A program made the translations under genes and the position numbers. From positions 62,001 through 126,000 of the forward strand of contig NZ_JANSUY010000011.1 of NCBI RefSeq assembly GCF_024741135.1: a DNA stretch of 64,000 nt. Direction: 5' to 3'. The stretch's first letter is position 1. Each line of letters starts with the position of its first letter. The notes beneath the pieces are model-generated. The model saw only the letters and a program-made list of their open reading frames with translations. It was not told the DNA's origin and searched no databases. Of this stretch, positions 18,422 to 28,124 are shown one piece after another. The stretch comes from Aquiflexum gelatinilyticum. GTDB lineage: Bacteria > Bacteroidota > Bacteroidia > Cytophagales > Cyclobacteriaceae.

Positions 18422-18567
18422 ATTGATTAATTTTGAAACACAAAAGGATTTCCGAACTAAACCTCGTAAAGTCCAGAAATCTGATAGATTTTTCAGATTC
18501 CGCCGTTAGATTGCAAAGGTAACACAATTTCATTTTACAGAAATGGAAATTATGATTATTTTTAGGA

Positions 18568-19578
18568 ATGCGTAAATTTTTGATCCTGAGCTTGATTTTC
18601 ATTTTTTCCATCCCTGATCTTGGGGCTTGGGGGTTCTTTGCCCATCGAAGAATCAATAGACTTGCTGTTTTCGGCCTTCCCCCAGAAATGATGGGATTTT
18701 TCAAAAGCAACATAGATTTCATCACCGAAAATGCAATCAATCCTGACAGAAGGCGATATGCAGTCAATGGGGAAGCAGAAAAACACTTTTTGGATGCTGA
18801 CGCTTACGGGGACAGTGCCGTATATACCCTTCCAAGGTATTGGAATCAAGCTTTGGAGATATTTACGGAAGAAGAGTTGCGTGCCCATGGGATCGGACCG
18901 TGGAATGCCTACCATACCAAAATCCAACTGACAGAGGCTTTCAAAAGAAAAGATATCAAAGCCATTCTGAGGCTCTCAGCCGATCTTGGCCACTACATTG
19001 CGGACATCAATGTCCCTTTGCATACTACCAAAAACTATAATGGCCAACTGACCAACCAATATGGAATCCATGCATTTTGGGAAAGCAGGGTTCCAGAGTT
19101 GCTCTCAGATGATTTTGATTTTTTTGTGGGAAAAGCTGAATACTTGGAAAAACCACAACTTGAATCTTGGGACGCAATTATCGTGGCGCATCTGGCTTTG
19201 GATTCTGTATTGAATTTTGAGAAAAGTCTTACCCAAAGTTTTTCGGAGGACAAAAAATACAGCTACGACGAAAGAGGCGGCATCAGCACCAAAGTCTATT
19301 CAAGGGATTTCACTATCGCTTACAACAACATGCTTTCAGGGCAGGTAGAAAGGCAAATGCGCCGGTCAGTTAAAATGATCTCTGATTTTTGGTACACGGC
19401 CTGGATTGACGCCGGTCAGCCCGATCTAAATTCGCTCCTCAAAAATCCCATCGAATTGGAGGAGGAAAAATTGGAAAACTCCAAGCCACTCAAAGTCCGT
19501 GAACACGAAGGAACGGCAAGCAGTGAAAACCCTGAGGAATTGAGAAAAGCCTTCTTCAGAAGTATGTGGAGGCCTTAA
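18568..19578 (+). CDS. Secreted zinc-dependent phospholipase C/S1-P1-like protein
   Basis: A 336-residue protein with a signal peptide (1-20, ending LGA) and a mature N-terminus at Trp, as in the phospholipase C/P1 nuclease superfamily, where that Trp binds zinc. Further likely ligands: WGFFAHRRINRLA (His), KHFLDAD, LGHYIADINVPLHTT, and YGIHAFWESRVPEL (His). It is probably a periplasmic hydrolase cleaving phosphoesters. Whether it acts on lipids or nucleic acids cannot be told. It is a single gene, divergent from rpsT. Confidence 0.82.
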   Translation: MRKFLILSLIFIFSIPDLGAWGFFAHRRINRLAVFGLPPEMMGFFKSNIDFITENAINPDRRRYAVNGEAEKHFLDADAYGDSAVYTLPRYWNQALEIFTEEELRAHGIGPWNAYHTKIQLTEAFKRKDIKAILRLSADLGHYIADINVPLHTTKNYNGQLTNQYGIHAFWESRVPELLSDDFDFFVGKAEYLEKPQLESWDAIIVAHLALDSVLNFEKSLTQSFSEDKKYSYDERGGISTKVYSRDFTIAYNNMLSGQVERQMRRSVKMISDFWYTAWIDAGQPDLNSLLKNPIELEEEKLENSKPLKVREHEGTASSENPEELRKAFFRSMWRP

Positions 19579-19686
19579 AAAATTGATATTGATAGATATT
19601 AGATATGATGGATTTTATTCTGGAAGTGTGAAAACATGAGTTACTAGAGGTCTGGGAGATAAAGGTAGCTCTTGCACATTGAGTAT

Positions 19687-21009
19687 TTAAACCAATTCTT
19701 TTTTGGAAGAATTGAGGTAAAAGCGGATGGCTTCCCCCAATCTTTCGAAAGTCTGACGAAAAACAGATTCATCTTCTTCCAATAGAGTTACTCTAAAACC
19801 TCTCAGATCAGAACAAAACGAACTGATAGGAACCACACAGATATTGGCAGATGCCAAAAGATAGTATACAAATCGCTTATCCAAAGGCATATTTTCCTCC
19901 TTTAGCCAGCCGTCCAACAAGTCCTGTAGCTTTGGATTATTGATAGGCAAAAACTGCTTTTCGTCCAAAAAAGTCTCATCAAATACCACAGTATTATAAA
20001 ATGCTCCTTTTGTCGGATTGAATTTGATTCCGGGAATTTTCCCCAATATCTCTTCCATAATTCTGCTTCTTCTCCCTATTTTCTCATTCGCTTCCTGCCT
20101 GTATTCCACATATGCAGGATGACTCATGATTTTTGGAATGGATAACTGTGGAAGTATTGTCGAACACACCTCTATCATTTTTGCATTTTCCAAAGTCTGG
20201 CAAAACTTTGCGAATTCTTTGGATGCATTCCTATTGTAAAATTCCATCCAACCACATCTCGAACCCGGCCAAGGAAATTCCTTCGAAATCCCTTTCAAAG
20301 AAATACCCGGCAGATCACCGATTACTTCCGAGAGTGCTACGGCTTTCACGCCATTGTAGGTGATATTCTGATAGATTTCATCTGCAATCAACAGCAATTT
20401 GAATTCCTTGGCAATTTTGACAAAACCTTCCAAAACCTCCTTAGGATAAACCATTCCTGTAGGATTGTCAGGATTGATAATCAAAATCCCAACGATGGAA
20501 GGATTATATTTGACCTTGTTATAAAGGTCCTCCATGTCCGGAAGCCATTGGTTATTGGGATCCAAAGTATACGTAATGGGTGCTGTATTGGCATGCGCTG
20601 CTTCCGCCGAACTATGTGTGCTGTAGGCTGGTGAAGGCCCGATGATCCTGGCGGTCGGCGTCAGGAACTGATAGACTTTGGCGATGGCATCCCCGAGTCC
20701 GTTAAAAAATAAAATATCTTCAGCTGTGATCTGAGATCCTCCTTTTTGGTTGTTTAATCCTGCCAAAAACTTTCTCGTTTCTAGAACACCTTTGGAATCT
20801 GCGTAGCCATAAGTGCTGTCTTGGCTTACAAGGTCAGACACTATTTCTTTCATCCAAGAGGGAACGATATTGTGTTTTTGGATTGGATCACCGATGTTTT
20901 CCCATGTGATCTCATAACCCAAAGCTTCTACCTGACGGGCTTTTTTGACAATGCCCCTAATCTCATAATTCAATTCTTCGGCTCCGGGCCTCAATAACAA
21001 TGTCCTCAT
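19687..21009 (-). CDS. Pyridoxal-phosphate aminotransferase (class I/II)
   Basis: A 440-residue cytoplasmic aminotransferase of fold type I. Visible motifs: NPDNPTGMVYP, ADEIYQNITYNG (the Asp that pairs with the PLP ring nitrogen) and GISKEFPWPGSRCGW with the Schiff-base lysine. The start is set at MRTLLLRPGAEELNYEIRGIV, the usual beginning of this group; the open frame extends 12 codons further without similarity. It stands alone on the minus strand. The amino-acid substrate is not determined. Confidence 0.9.
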   Translation of the reverse strand: MRTLLLRPGAEELNYEIRGIVKKARQVEALGYEITWENIGDPIQKHNIVPSWMKEIVSDLVSQDSTYGYADSKGVLETRKFLAGLNNQKGGSQITAEDILFFNGLGDAIAKVYQFLTPTARIIGPSPAYSTHSSAEAAHANTAPITYTLDPNNQWLPDMEDLYNKVKYNPSIVGILIINPDNPTGMVYPKEVLEGFVKIAKEFKLLLIADEIYQNITYNGVKAVALSEVIGDLPGISLKGISKEFPWPGSRCGWMEFYNRNASKEFAKFCQTLENAKMIEVCSTILPQLSIPKIMSHPAYVEYRQEANEKIGRRSRIMEEILGKIPGIKFNPTKGAFYNTVVFDETFLDEKQFLPINNPKLQDLLDGWLKEENMPLDKRFVYYLLASANICVVPISSFCSDLRGFRVTLLEEDESVFRQTFERLGEAIRFYLNSSKKELV

Positions 21010-21200
21010 CATGCTGGTGTTTGGAAATCGAAAACAAATAAACAAAAAACGAAATGAATGATTGCGGATTCAATAAAAAAGATGATGTCACATTGGATTT
21101 TCTTAAAATAATCCACTAATAATGATAGAAAAAAGTGATTCTCTTTGGGTCTTGTTTACCTTAAGTAATGGCTAATCAAATATTAAAATTAAAGCAAAAA

Positions 21201-21234
21201 AAACCTCCAACCCGCTATTTCAGGTTGGAGGTTT
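21201..21234 (-). terminator. Terminator after ettA
   Basis: A perfect 12-base stem (AAACCTCCAACC at 21201-21212 with GGTTGGAGGTTT at 21223-21234) is followed on the minus strand by a run of T. It starts 23 bases past the ettA stop. Confidence 0.88.
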
Positions 21235-21257
21235 CCAATTTCATTTTAGGTTAAGTT

Positions 21258-22937
21258 TTACTTCAACTTCTTGTATTTTATTCTCTTCGGAGCTATGTCA
21301 CCAAGACGCTTTTTCTTATTTTCCTCGTAATCGGAGAAGTTTCCTTCAAACCAATACACCTGAGAATCCCCTTCAAAGGCAAGAATATGTGTACATATCC
21401 TGTCCAAAAACCACCTATCGTGGGAAATGACTACTGCACAACCACCGAAATTTTCCAAAGCCTCCTCAAGTGCCCTGAGGGTATTTACATCCAAGTCATT
21501 GGTAGGTTCATCGAGCAAAAGAAGATTGCCTCCTTCCTTCAATGTAATCGCCAAGTGTACCCTGTTTCTTTCTCCACCTGAAAGAATTCCTACTTTTTTC
21601 TCCTGATCAGATCCTGCAAAGTTGAATTTCCCAACATAAGCACGGGCATTCATTTCCTTGTTGCCAAGTTTGATGATTTCATTTCCTCCTGATATGGTCT
21701 CATACACAGATTTGTTTGGATCGAGCCTGTCATGTTCCTGATCGACATAGGCCAATTTTACGGTTTCTCCGACTTCAAAATACCCGGCATCGGCTTTTTC
21801 CTGTCCTGTGATCAATTTAAATAGTGTAGATTTACCCGCACCGTTTGGCCCGATAATTCCAACAATCCCACCCTGAGGCAAGTTGAATGAAAGGTTTTCA
21901 AAAAGCAATTTGTCACCGTAAGCTTTTGAAACACCATTGACTTCAATGACTTTTGCTCCCAACCTAGGACCTGGAGGAATATACAATTCAAGCTTTGCTT
22001 CTTTTTCTTTCCCTTCTTCGCTTATAAGTTTATCGTAGGCACTGAGCCTAGCTTTACCTTTGGCCTGACGGGCTTTTGGGGTCATCCTAATCCATTCCAA
22101 TTCCCTTTCTAGGGTTTTTTGTCGCTTGGATTCTGTCTTTTCTTCCTGTTTGAGTCGGTTTTGTTTTTGGTCCAGCCAAGAAGAGTAGTTTCCCTTCCAA
22201 GGAATCCCCTCTCCCCTATCCAATTCCAAAATCCAACCAGCGACATTGTCCAAGAAATATCTATCGTGCGTGACGGCGATAACAGTTCCTTTATATTGCT
22301 GCAAATGCTGCTCTAACCAAAGCACCGACTCAGCATCGAGGTGGTTGGTAGGTTCATCAAGAAGCAATACATCCGGTTCCATGAGTAAAAGCCTGCAAAG
22401 TGCGACCCTTCTTTTTTCTCCCCCAGAAAGGTTGCCAATAATGGCATCACTTGGCGGAAGGCGTAGGGCATCCATAGCTTTTTCCAACATGGTGTCAAGC
22501 TCCCATGCATTGGCAGCATCAAGTTTTTCCTGCACTTCCCCTTGCTTGGTGATCAGTTTATCCATAGCATCTGGGTCATCCATCAGGCCAGGATCCATGA
22601 ATTTTTCGTTGATTTCTTCAAACTCTTTGAGGAGGGCTACAGTAGCAGCCACTGCTTCTTCCACAATATCCTTGACGGTTTTGCTTGGATCAAGCTTTGG
22701 TTCCTGTTCCAGCATCCCTACCGTATAACCCGGAGACCATACCACCTCACCCAAAAACTCCTTGTCTACGCCGGCAATGATTTTCAAAAGGGAACTTTTC
22801 CCTGATCCGTTAAGACCCAAGACACCGATTTTGGCTCCATAAAAAAAAGAAAGATAAATGTCCTTCAGAACTTTTTTCTGTGGTGGGTATATTTTGGAAA
22901 CCCCTGCCATAGAAAATATGATTTTTTCTGCACTCAT
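21258..22937 (-). CDS. ettA: Energy-dependent translational throttle protein EttA (ABC-F)
   Basis: A 559-residue ABC-F protein. EttA binds the ribosomal E site and gates entry into elongation according to the ATP/ADP ratio. Two ATPase domains show Walker [10 protein letters not shown] and GPNGAGKST, signatures LSGGEKRR and LSGGERNR, and [16 protein letters not shown]. The PxxK linker region carries [15 protein letters not shown], typical of EttA. The start is set at [15 protein letters not shown]; 45 upstream codons in frame have no family similarity. It is divergent from the DUF349 gene and closed by a strong terminator. Confidence 0.95.
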   Translation of the reverse strand: MSAEKIIFSMAGVSKIYPPQKKVLKDIYLSFFYGAKIGVLGLNGSGKSSLLKIIAGVDKEFLGEVVWSPGYTVGMLEQEPKLDPSKTVKDIVEEAVAATVALLKEFEEINEKFMDPGLMDDPDAMDKLITKQGEVQEKLDAANAWELDTMLEKAMDALRLPPSDAIIGNLSGGEKRRVALCRLLLMEPDVLLLDEPTNHLDAESVLWLEQHLQQYKGTVIAVTHDRYFLDNVAGWILELDRGEGIPWKGNYSSWLDQKQNRLKQEEKTESKRQKTLERELEWIRMTPKARQAKGKARLSAYDKLISEEGKEKEAKLELYIPPGPRLGAKVIEVNGVSKAYGDKLLFENLSFNLPQGGIVGIIGPNGAGKSTLFKLITGQEKADAGYFEVGETVKLAYVDQEHDRLDPNKSVYETISGGNEIIKLGNKEMNARAYVGKFNFAGSDQEKKVGILSGGERNRVHLAITLKEGGNLLLLDEPTNDLDVNTLRALEEALENFGGCAVVISHDRWFLDRICTHILAFEGDSQVYWFEGNFSDYEENKKKRLGDIAPKRIKYKKLK

Positions 22938-23071
22938 ATTTAATTTTGATTGGTTTTGAAACGATGATGGACAAAGATGGCAAAAAAAGACCTTTCTTAG
23001 GATAAATGCTTTTGAATTAATTAATTTGCAAAAAAGAAGGGTCACACCACAAACCAACCTATTAAATCGCA

Positions 23072-24319
23072 ATGGAGCATCCGTACGGGTACATTAAAGA
23101 TAACAAGGTTTATCTCAGGGAATTTTTGAATCAGCCAGATAGGGTGATTGGAGAAGTAAAAGAAGATGAAGCATCGACTATCAAATACTTTGAGGACAGG
23201 TTTACTACCCTTAAAGAAAAAATAGCACAGCTTAAGAAGGACATCGAAGAAAATCAAAACAAGGGTTCCTTTTTGATGAAATTGGTTCATCTGAAAGATT
23301 CCTTGTTGGAATATGATGCCTTGGGTGATTTTATTCCGCTGATAGATGAATTGGAGCAACTCCAAGAATATCTTGAAGATATCATCAAGAAAAACAGGGA
23401 GAAAAACCTTGAAATCAAAAAGGGACTGATTTTAGAAGCGGAAGCTTTGAAAAACAGTACTGAGTGGAAGGAAACTGCAGACGAATTCAAAAACCTAAAA
23501 ATGCGGTGGATCAAAACTGGGCCCGTAGAGAAGGAATTTGAAGAGGAAATGGAAGAATCCTTCAATAATGCGATCGATACTTTTTTTGAAAATAGAAAAA
23601 ACTTTTTTGAGGATATGGCCGTACAGGCTGAGGTCAACATAAAAATCTATGAGAAGTTAGTCATTGAAGCTCGAGCAGCATTTGACAATCCTGATGCTAA
23701 GAGAGCTTTTGAAATCTCAAAACGGATCCAAAAGGAATGGAAAGCTGCGGGAAGGGTACCAGCTGAAAAAAGACAGCCACTTTGGGATGAATTTTCCAAA
23801 TTGAATAACAGGATTTTCAGCAGATTCCGAAGAACCATGGAAACAGGTCCGCAGATGAAACCATGGGAGTTGATGAAAAAAATGGAGTCCATGACGGACG
23901 AAATGAAAAAACTCGCTTATGCCGAAACAAATCCAGATGGAGTTTCGTCTGCCAAAAGATTGCAGGCAGAATGGAAAAAACTTCCACAACGCAAGCCCAA
24001 AGAAGCAAATCTGATTATGCGTTCTTTTACCTTCTTTTCTGAAATAGTTTTTGAAAAACTATTCTTGGAAAGGTTGGCGATGTCAAAATATGAGGACTTC
24101 AATCAAAAGGACAAAACAGAACAGAAAAAGATAAAAATGGGAATCTTGAGAGATCTGATTCACAGGGATGAAAGCGAACTCGCTACAGTAAAAGACAATG
24201 CTGAAAATTTCAGAACAAATGAGGAAGACTTTGAAGTGATGATGAGAAGAAAAATCGGAACATTCAAAAGAAAAATTGATGTGAAAACTTTCATTCTCAA
24301 AGAACTTTCAAATAAATAA
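23072..24319 (+). CDS. DUF349 domain protein
   Basis: A 415-residue, highly charged, helical protein. It contains repeated DUF349-type modules: Trp- and Lys/Glu-rich helices such as [22 protein letters not shown] (about 130-151), [24 protein letters not shown] (about 215-238) and [17 protein letters not shown]. No signal peptide, so cytoplasmic. The family function is unknown; coiled-coil scaffolding or nucleic-acid contact have been suggested from shape only. It starts 134 bases from the divergent ettA start. Confidence 0.85.
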   Translation: MEHPYGYIKDNKVYLREFLNQPDRVIGEVKEDEASTIKYFEDRFTTLKEKIAQLKKDIEENQNKGSFLMKLVHLKDSLLEYDALGDFIPLIDELEQLQEYLEDIIKKNREKNLEIKKGLILEAEALKNSTEWKETADEFKNLKMRWIKTGPVEKEFEEEMEESFNNAIDTFFENRKNFFEDMAVQAEVNIKIYEKLVIEARAAFDNPDAKRAFEISKRIQKEWKAAGRVPAEKRQPLWDEFSKLNNRIFSRFRRTMETGPQMKPWELMKKMESMTDEMKKLAYAETNPDGVSSAKRLQAEWKKLPQRKPKEANLIMRSFTFFSEIVFEKLFLERLAMSKYEDFNQKDKTEQKKIKMGILRDLIHRDESELATVKDNAENFRTNEEDFEVMMRRKIGTFKRKIDVKTFILKELSNK

Positions 24320-24329
24320 TAAGTTAACA

Positions 24330-24358
24330 TTGAAAATTTAAAACAATTTCTATTTTTG
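24330..24358 (+). promoter_or_regulatory. Bacteroidota-type promoter of the DUF2795 gene
   Basis: A TTG at 24330-24332 and TATTTTTG at 24351-24358 are separated by 18 bases, matching the -33/-7 layout. The ATG follows 37 bases after the -7 box. Confidence 0.7.
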
Positions 24359-24395
24359 CAGACCGCTAAGGCTGTAAACATTTAAAACTCACACT

Positions 24396-24617
24396 ATGTA
24401 TTGGACACTAGAACTTGCGTCATATCTTGAAGACGCACCTTGGCCTGCAACTAAAGACGAATTGATTGATTATGCAATCCGTTCAGGTGCTCCTTTGGAA
24501 GTTGTCGAAAACCTCCAAGAATTAGAGGATGACGGCGAGCCTTACGAAAATATCGAGGAAATTTGGCCCGATTATCCCACAAAAGACGATTTCTTCTTCA
24601 ATGAAGATGAATATTAA
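24396..24617 (+). CDS. DUF2795 domain protein
   Basis: A 73-residue acidic protein (MYWTLELASYLEDAPWPATKDELIDYAIRSG...) of the DUF2795 family, widespread in Bacteroidota and of unknown function. The helical core (residues 5-45) is followed by an Asp/Glu/Tyr-rich tail. It is a stand-alone unit with a good promoter in front and a strong terminator behind, suggesting steady expression. Confidence 0.88.
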   Translation: MYWTLELASYLEDAPWPATKDELIDYAIRSGAPLEVVENLQELEDDGEPYENIEEIWPDYPTKDDFFFNEDEY

Positions 24618-24643
24618 AAAAGCCCGACATCGGGCTTTTTTTT
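24616..24643. terminator. Bidirectional terminator
   Basis: A GCCCG stem (24622-24626) with CGGGC (24631-24635), an ACAT loop, an A-run before it and a T-run of eight after it. It serves the DUF2795 gene and the convergent response-regulator gene. Confidence 0.9.
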
Positions 24644-25376
24644 ATATCCCCAAGACCAACTTGAGTTTTGGAAATCCTGATTTGCTTACCGGAATATTTT
24701 CACCTTCTCTTAACTTCAACATATAACCTTCTTTTTCATAAGGTTCAATTTTAGTGATTTCTGAAATATTGACAAGGTATGACCTATGCACCCTTACAAA
24801 CAGGGAAGTATCTAATGATTTCTCATAAAAAGAAAGGGTCTTGTTTTTTAAAAATTTCCCCTCTTTGGTATAAATATTCACATAATCATCATTGGCCTCA
24901 AGGTATTTGATTTCATTGATTGGAATTATTTTGATCTCATTTTTCACCTTCAATACTACCCTGTTTGCAGATTCCGGATTCAAAACACTTTCATTTTTAA
25001 AAGCATTGATGCTTTCCAGATTGTTACCCATTTGGAGGAATTTCTCCAATGATTTGGCAAACCTTGCTTTGGAAAAAGGCTTGAGCAAATAATCCACTGC
25101 GTGGGCATCAAATGCTTTGAGGGCAAAGGCATCAAATGCAGTGGTAAATATCACAGCCGGTGGATTGTCCAATAGCTCGAGCATTTCAAACCCTGTAAGT
25201 TTCGGCATTTGGATATCCAAAAAAATCAGATCAGGTTTATGCTCCTGTATGGCTTTCAAACCTTCAAAGCCATCGTGGCAAACTTTTTGAATTTCGAATT
25301 GAGGAAAATCGGCCAAATATTCACTGACCAATTCGGTTGCCAATGGCTCATCATCCATTATCAGTACTTTAATCAT
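24642..25376 (-). CDS. LytTR-family response regulator
   Basis: A 244-residue two-component regulator. The receiver domain (about 1-120) has DDEP acidic residues, phospho-acceptor Asp54 in IFLDIQMPK and the late Lys in YLLKPFSK. The LytTR DNA-binding domain (about 140-240) shows IKYLEANDDYVNIYT and FVRVHRSYLVN. The gene overlaps the end of the kinase gene by eight bases, so the two are translationally coupled. It ends at a shared terminator. Target genes are unknown; the neighbouring LiaF-like gene is a natural candidate. Confidence 0.93.
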   Translation of the reverse strand: MIKVLIMDDEPLATELVSEYLADFPQFEIQKVCHDGFEGLKAIQEHKPDLIFLDIQMPKLTGFEMLELLDNPPAVIFTTAFDAFALKAFDAHAVDYLLKPFSKARFAKSLEKFLQMGNNLESINAFKNESVLNPESANRVVLKVKNEIKIIPINEIKYLEANDDYVNIYTKEGKFLKNKTLSFYEKSLDTSLFVRVHRSYLVNISEITKIEPYEKEGYMLKLREGENIPVSKSGFPKLKLVLGI

Positions 25377-26412
25377 TCCTTTGAGGGATTTTTAAGTTGA
25401 CGGTAAATTCCTTTGCTTCTACTTTGGTTTCCAACAAATCATTTCTTCCAAACAATAAATATAGTCTCCTTTTGACAGCATCAAGTCCAAATCCTGTTCC
25501 TTTTGCCTGTCCTGCTTCCATGTCAAAAGGATTTGACAAGGTTACATTTAAGTAATTTTGCCGTATTCCAAATGATAAACTGATCAAAACCTCACCGGTC
25601 ACTCCGTACAACCCATGCTTAATCGAATTTTCAAGAAGGGGCTGGATCATCAAAGGCGGCACTTTAGCCTCCAAAGCGGATTCATCAATTTGGAATTCAA
25701 CCTTTAGCCTATGACCAAATCTCACTTTTTCGATATCAAGATAAAGGTTAAGGTAATCCTTTTCCTCAGAAACAGTAAGCCAGTTTTGGTCATCCTTTTT
25801 GATGGTTCCTCTGAGAAATTCGGCCAACTGAAGCACCATTTCTCTTGCTTTTTCGGGTTGGCTTTTGATCAATGCGCTAATTGAATTCAGGCTATTGAAT
25901 AAAAAATGTGGTTGTAACTGCTGACGCAAATGATAGAGTTCGGCGTCTTTTGCCATCTGATCTATTTTCTCTTGTCTCTCTTTGGTTTTAATCTGGTCTT
26001 CAATTTTGGCATTGAATACCAAAAGGGCAGCCCAAGAAACATACAAAATGAAAGCTATCAATCCTTTGACCGGCATGACTTTGCTTGCAAAGTCAAGATA
26101 ATCATGCTCGGAACTTAAAAAAAATCCCAGAAAATAATCTCCGGCAAAAACCAAAGCCACAGCAAATACCCATCCGAAGTTTAGAACCATCAAGGCTTGC
26201 GAGCGCTTTGGCAGGTAATATTTGAAAACGTTTTCCAATACCCAAAATCCGAATAGGATTAAGAGAGAATGAACAGCAGAATCAATCAGGGCAGATTGGA
26301 AAGGATATCCATAAAAGCTAATCAAATAAGCCAAAGCCACCATCCAAAGAAAGACAGCGGCTAAGGCTTTTAACCAGTCAAAATTATTGCGTGAAATCAG
26401 ATTTCTTAGCAT
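25369..26412 (-). CDS. LytS/YehU-type sensor histidine kinase
   Basis: A 347-residue membrane kinase. Four hydrophobic helices fill roughly the first 135 residues, then a short coiled coil leads to the His_kinase domain with the phospho-acceptor His169 in LQPHFLFNSLNS. An ATPase domain follows, with PLLENSIKHG (N box) and GTGFGLDAVKRRL (G box). The start is the ATG at 26412; the frame runs 18 codons further but would overlap the LiaF-like gene. It lacks a large outer sensor domain, so it probably senses within the membrane or through a partner protein. Confidence 0.9.
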   Translation of the reverse strand: MLRNLISRNNFDWLKALAAVFLWMVALAYLISFYGYPFQSALIDSAVHSLLILFGFWVLENVFKYYLPKRSQALMVLNFGWVFAVALVFAGDYFLGFFLSSEHDYLDFASKVMPVKGLIAFILYVSWAALLVFNAKIEDQIKTKERQEKIDQMAKDAELYHLRQQLQPHFLFNSLNSISALIKSQPEKAREMVLQLAEFLRGTIKKDDQNWLTVSEEKDYLNLYLDIEKVRFGHRLKVEFQIDESALEAKVPPLMIQPLLENSIKHGLYGVTGEVLISLSFGIRQNYLNVTLSNPFDMEAGQAKGTGFGLDAVKRRLYLLFGRNDLLETKVEAKEFTVNLKIPQRND

Positions 26413-26422
26413 TTGATCCTGA

Positions 26423-27211
26423 TTAGAAAGATTTGATCTCCAAACCTCCAAAGATGATGGACCCATAGATCCTCAAAACTTTGGTCCCATCATTGGGAGT
26501 TGGCGGATACATCCTTTTATCCTCTATTCCTGCAAAGATATTGGTGACATTGATCTGAAGGTCCCAATGAGGGGGTACAATGAGTTTTACACCACCAAAA
26601 GCCACTTCCACATTAATGATCGCTCCATCAGCGAGGTCTGCTTGGGAAAGGTCAATGTCAGTTCCTCCAAAAATCGCCGAAATCTTACCTCCTTGGAAAT
26701 TTTTGGACAATACCCGCTTCTGTATCCCAGTAAACAAAGCCTGGGCATTGATGGTGTCGCCATTGTCGGTAAAGGATATGGATTGGGGTTTAGCAAAATT
26801 TTGAGAAAAAGGATCCTTGGTCGTCGCTGATGCTTCAGTGTTTTTGTTGTATGATTTAAAAAAAGCATCATTAAATTTATTCCTGTCTCTTGATCTTTTA
26901 AGAATAAGAAAGATTCCAAGGATAATCAATCCGATAGGAATAATGAATGGTTCTAGTTCAATTGGAATCCCAAATTCTCTTTTTGCCAGTAAGAAAGATC
27001 CGAAAAGAAGCATGAAAACTCCGAACCCCGACTGACCATTATGCTTGATCAGACTGACAACCCCAATGGCGATGAGAATCATCGGCCATGAAAAAAACCA
27101 TCCGGGAAGCCAGAATCCCATTGCTTTCAATAATAACACCCCGCCGATAGCAAGGATAATGATGCCTGCTGTGAGGTCATTGTTTTTGGAGGAAAATTTA
27201 TTCTTTGCCAT
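26423..27211 (-). CDS. LiaF-like membrane protein
   Basis: A 262-residue protein with about four short hydrophobic helices in the first 110 residues (DUF5668-like) and a C-terminal beta-rich domain like LiaF (cell-wall-active antibiotic response): SAIFGGTDIDLSQADL, NVEVAFGGVKLIVPPHWDL and IYGSIIFGGLEIK. The start is the ATG at 27211; a TTG twelve codons upstream is possible. It ends ten bases before the kinase start. In Firmicutes LiaF restrains the LiaS kinase; a similar curb on the LytS-like kinase here is an inference. Confidence 0.85.
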   Translation of the reverse strand: MAKNKFSSKNNDLTAGIIILAIGGVLLLKAMGFWLPGWFFSWPMILIAIGVVSLIKHNGQSGFGVFMLLFGSFLLAKREFGIPIELEPFIIPIGLIILGIFLILKRSRDRNKFNDAFFKSYNKNTEASATTKDPFSQNFAKPQSISFTDNGDTINAQALFTGIQKRVLSKNFQGGKISAIFGGTDIDLSQADLADGAIINVEVAFGGVKLIVPPHWDLQINVTNIFAGIEDKRMYPPTPNDGTKVLRIYGSIIFGGLEIKSF

Positions 27212-27338
27212 GATATTGTTGTTTTTTGATTCATTTGATGATGACAAAGCTATATCATGAGGAAAAAATAAGAGACATGAAATAGGTTATTACCGAAAGA
27301 TTCTCGGTGAATGAAGGAAAATACTAGGTAAACGGATT

Positions 27339-28019
27339 TTAAATTAACCGTTTCTTGACCAAAAAGTCGGCGTAAACCATGTCATCAGGACTGGTTATTT
27401 TAATATTCTCAGGATTTCCTGAAATCAGTTCTACTTGCCAACCCTGATGTTCATATACTGTGGCATCGTCGGTAAAGTGGTATAGTTCGGTGACATCAAA
27501 TGCTTTTTTTATTTTGGAAAGCAAAAAAGTCTGGGGGGTCTGAACCAACCTGAAATTCTGTCTTTCCTGAAAAAATGATTTTCCATCATCCGTCAATTTC
27601 CTCAAGGAATCCTTGAGCGCAACGACCGCAATGGCAGATCCGGATTTTTCAGCCACATCAAAACTTTCAAGAATCACCTGTGAACTAACAAAAGGCCTGA
27701 CTCCATCGTGAATAGCGACAATTCCTTCTGCATGAAATATAGAATCCAATCCATTCTTGACAGATTGAAACCTGCTGTTACCCCCTTTTATGACCGCATG
27801 CGGAATATCAAATTGGTATTGACCGCAAAGATCTCCCCAAAAGCCAAAGTCCTTTTCAGGAATTACTAAAATCAAATTGATGTCAGAGAGAGTTTTGAAA
27901 AAAACTTCAAGGGTATGCATCAGAATCGGCTTTCCACCTATTTCTAAATACTGCTTTGAAATCGGAGCTCCCATACGGGTCCCACTTCCTCCTGCTACAA
28001 TGACGGCAAACTTATTCAT
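27339..28019 (-). CDS. ispD: 2-C-methyl-D-erythritol 4-phosphate cytidylyltransferase
   Basis: A 226-residue enzyme of the non-mevalonate isoprenoid pathway, transferring CMP to methylerythritol phosphate. The N-terminal nucleotide loop AGGSGTRMG (about 9-17), VAIHDGVRPFV in the middle and TDDATVYEHQG late in the chain are typical. Length matches the family. It is the gene after queA on the minus strand, separated by a terminator. Confidence 0.94.
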   Translation of the reverse strand: MNKFAVIVAGGSGTRMGAPISKQYLEIGGKPILMHTLEVFFKTLSDINLILVIPEKDFGFWGDLCGQYQFDIPHAVIKGGNSRFQSVKNGLDSIFHAEGIVAIHDGVRPFVSSQVILESFDVAEKSGSAIAVVALKDSLRKLTDDGKSFFQERQNFRLVQTPQTFLLSKIKKAFDVTELYHFTDDATVYEHQGWQVELISGNPENIKITSPDDMVYADFLVKKRLI

Positions 28020-28098
28020 TTTACGATTGGATGTTCAAATTCAGAATTTGATTGTATTCCATTACAACTCCAAGATGAAAAAAATAGAAAATAAAAAA

Positions 28099-28120
28099 AA
28101 GGCTCTTGCGAGCCTTTTAA
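28099..28120 (-). terminator. Terminator between queA and ispD
   Basis: A GGCTC/GAGCC stem (28101-28105, 28110-28114) with a TTGC loop is preceded by a long A-run, which reads as a T-tract on the minus strand. It lies five bases past the queA stop. Confidence 0.75.
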
Positions 28121-28124
28121 TGTT

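Noticed and set aside
18514-18521. A second TAnnTTTG match upstream of rpsT as the main promoter
   Set aside because: It would leave a leader of about 150 bases, while a closer match at 18414-18421 gives a normal leader. It is mentioned only as an alternative.
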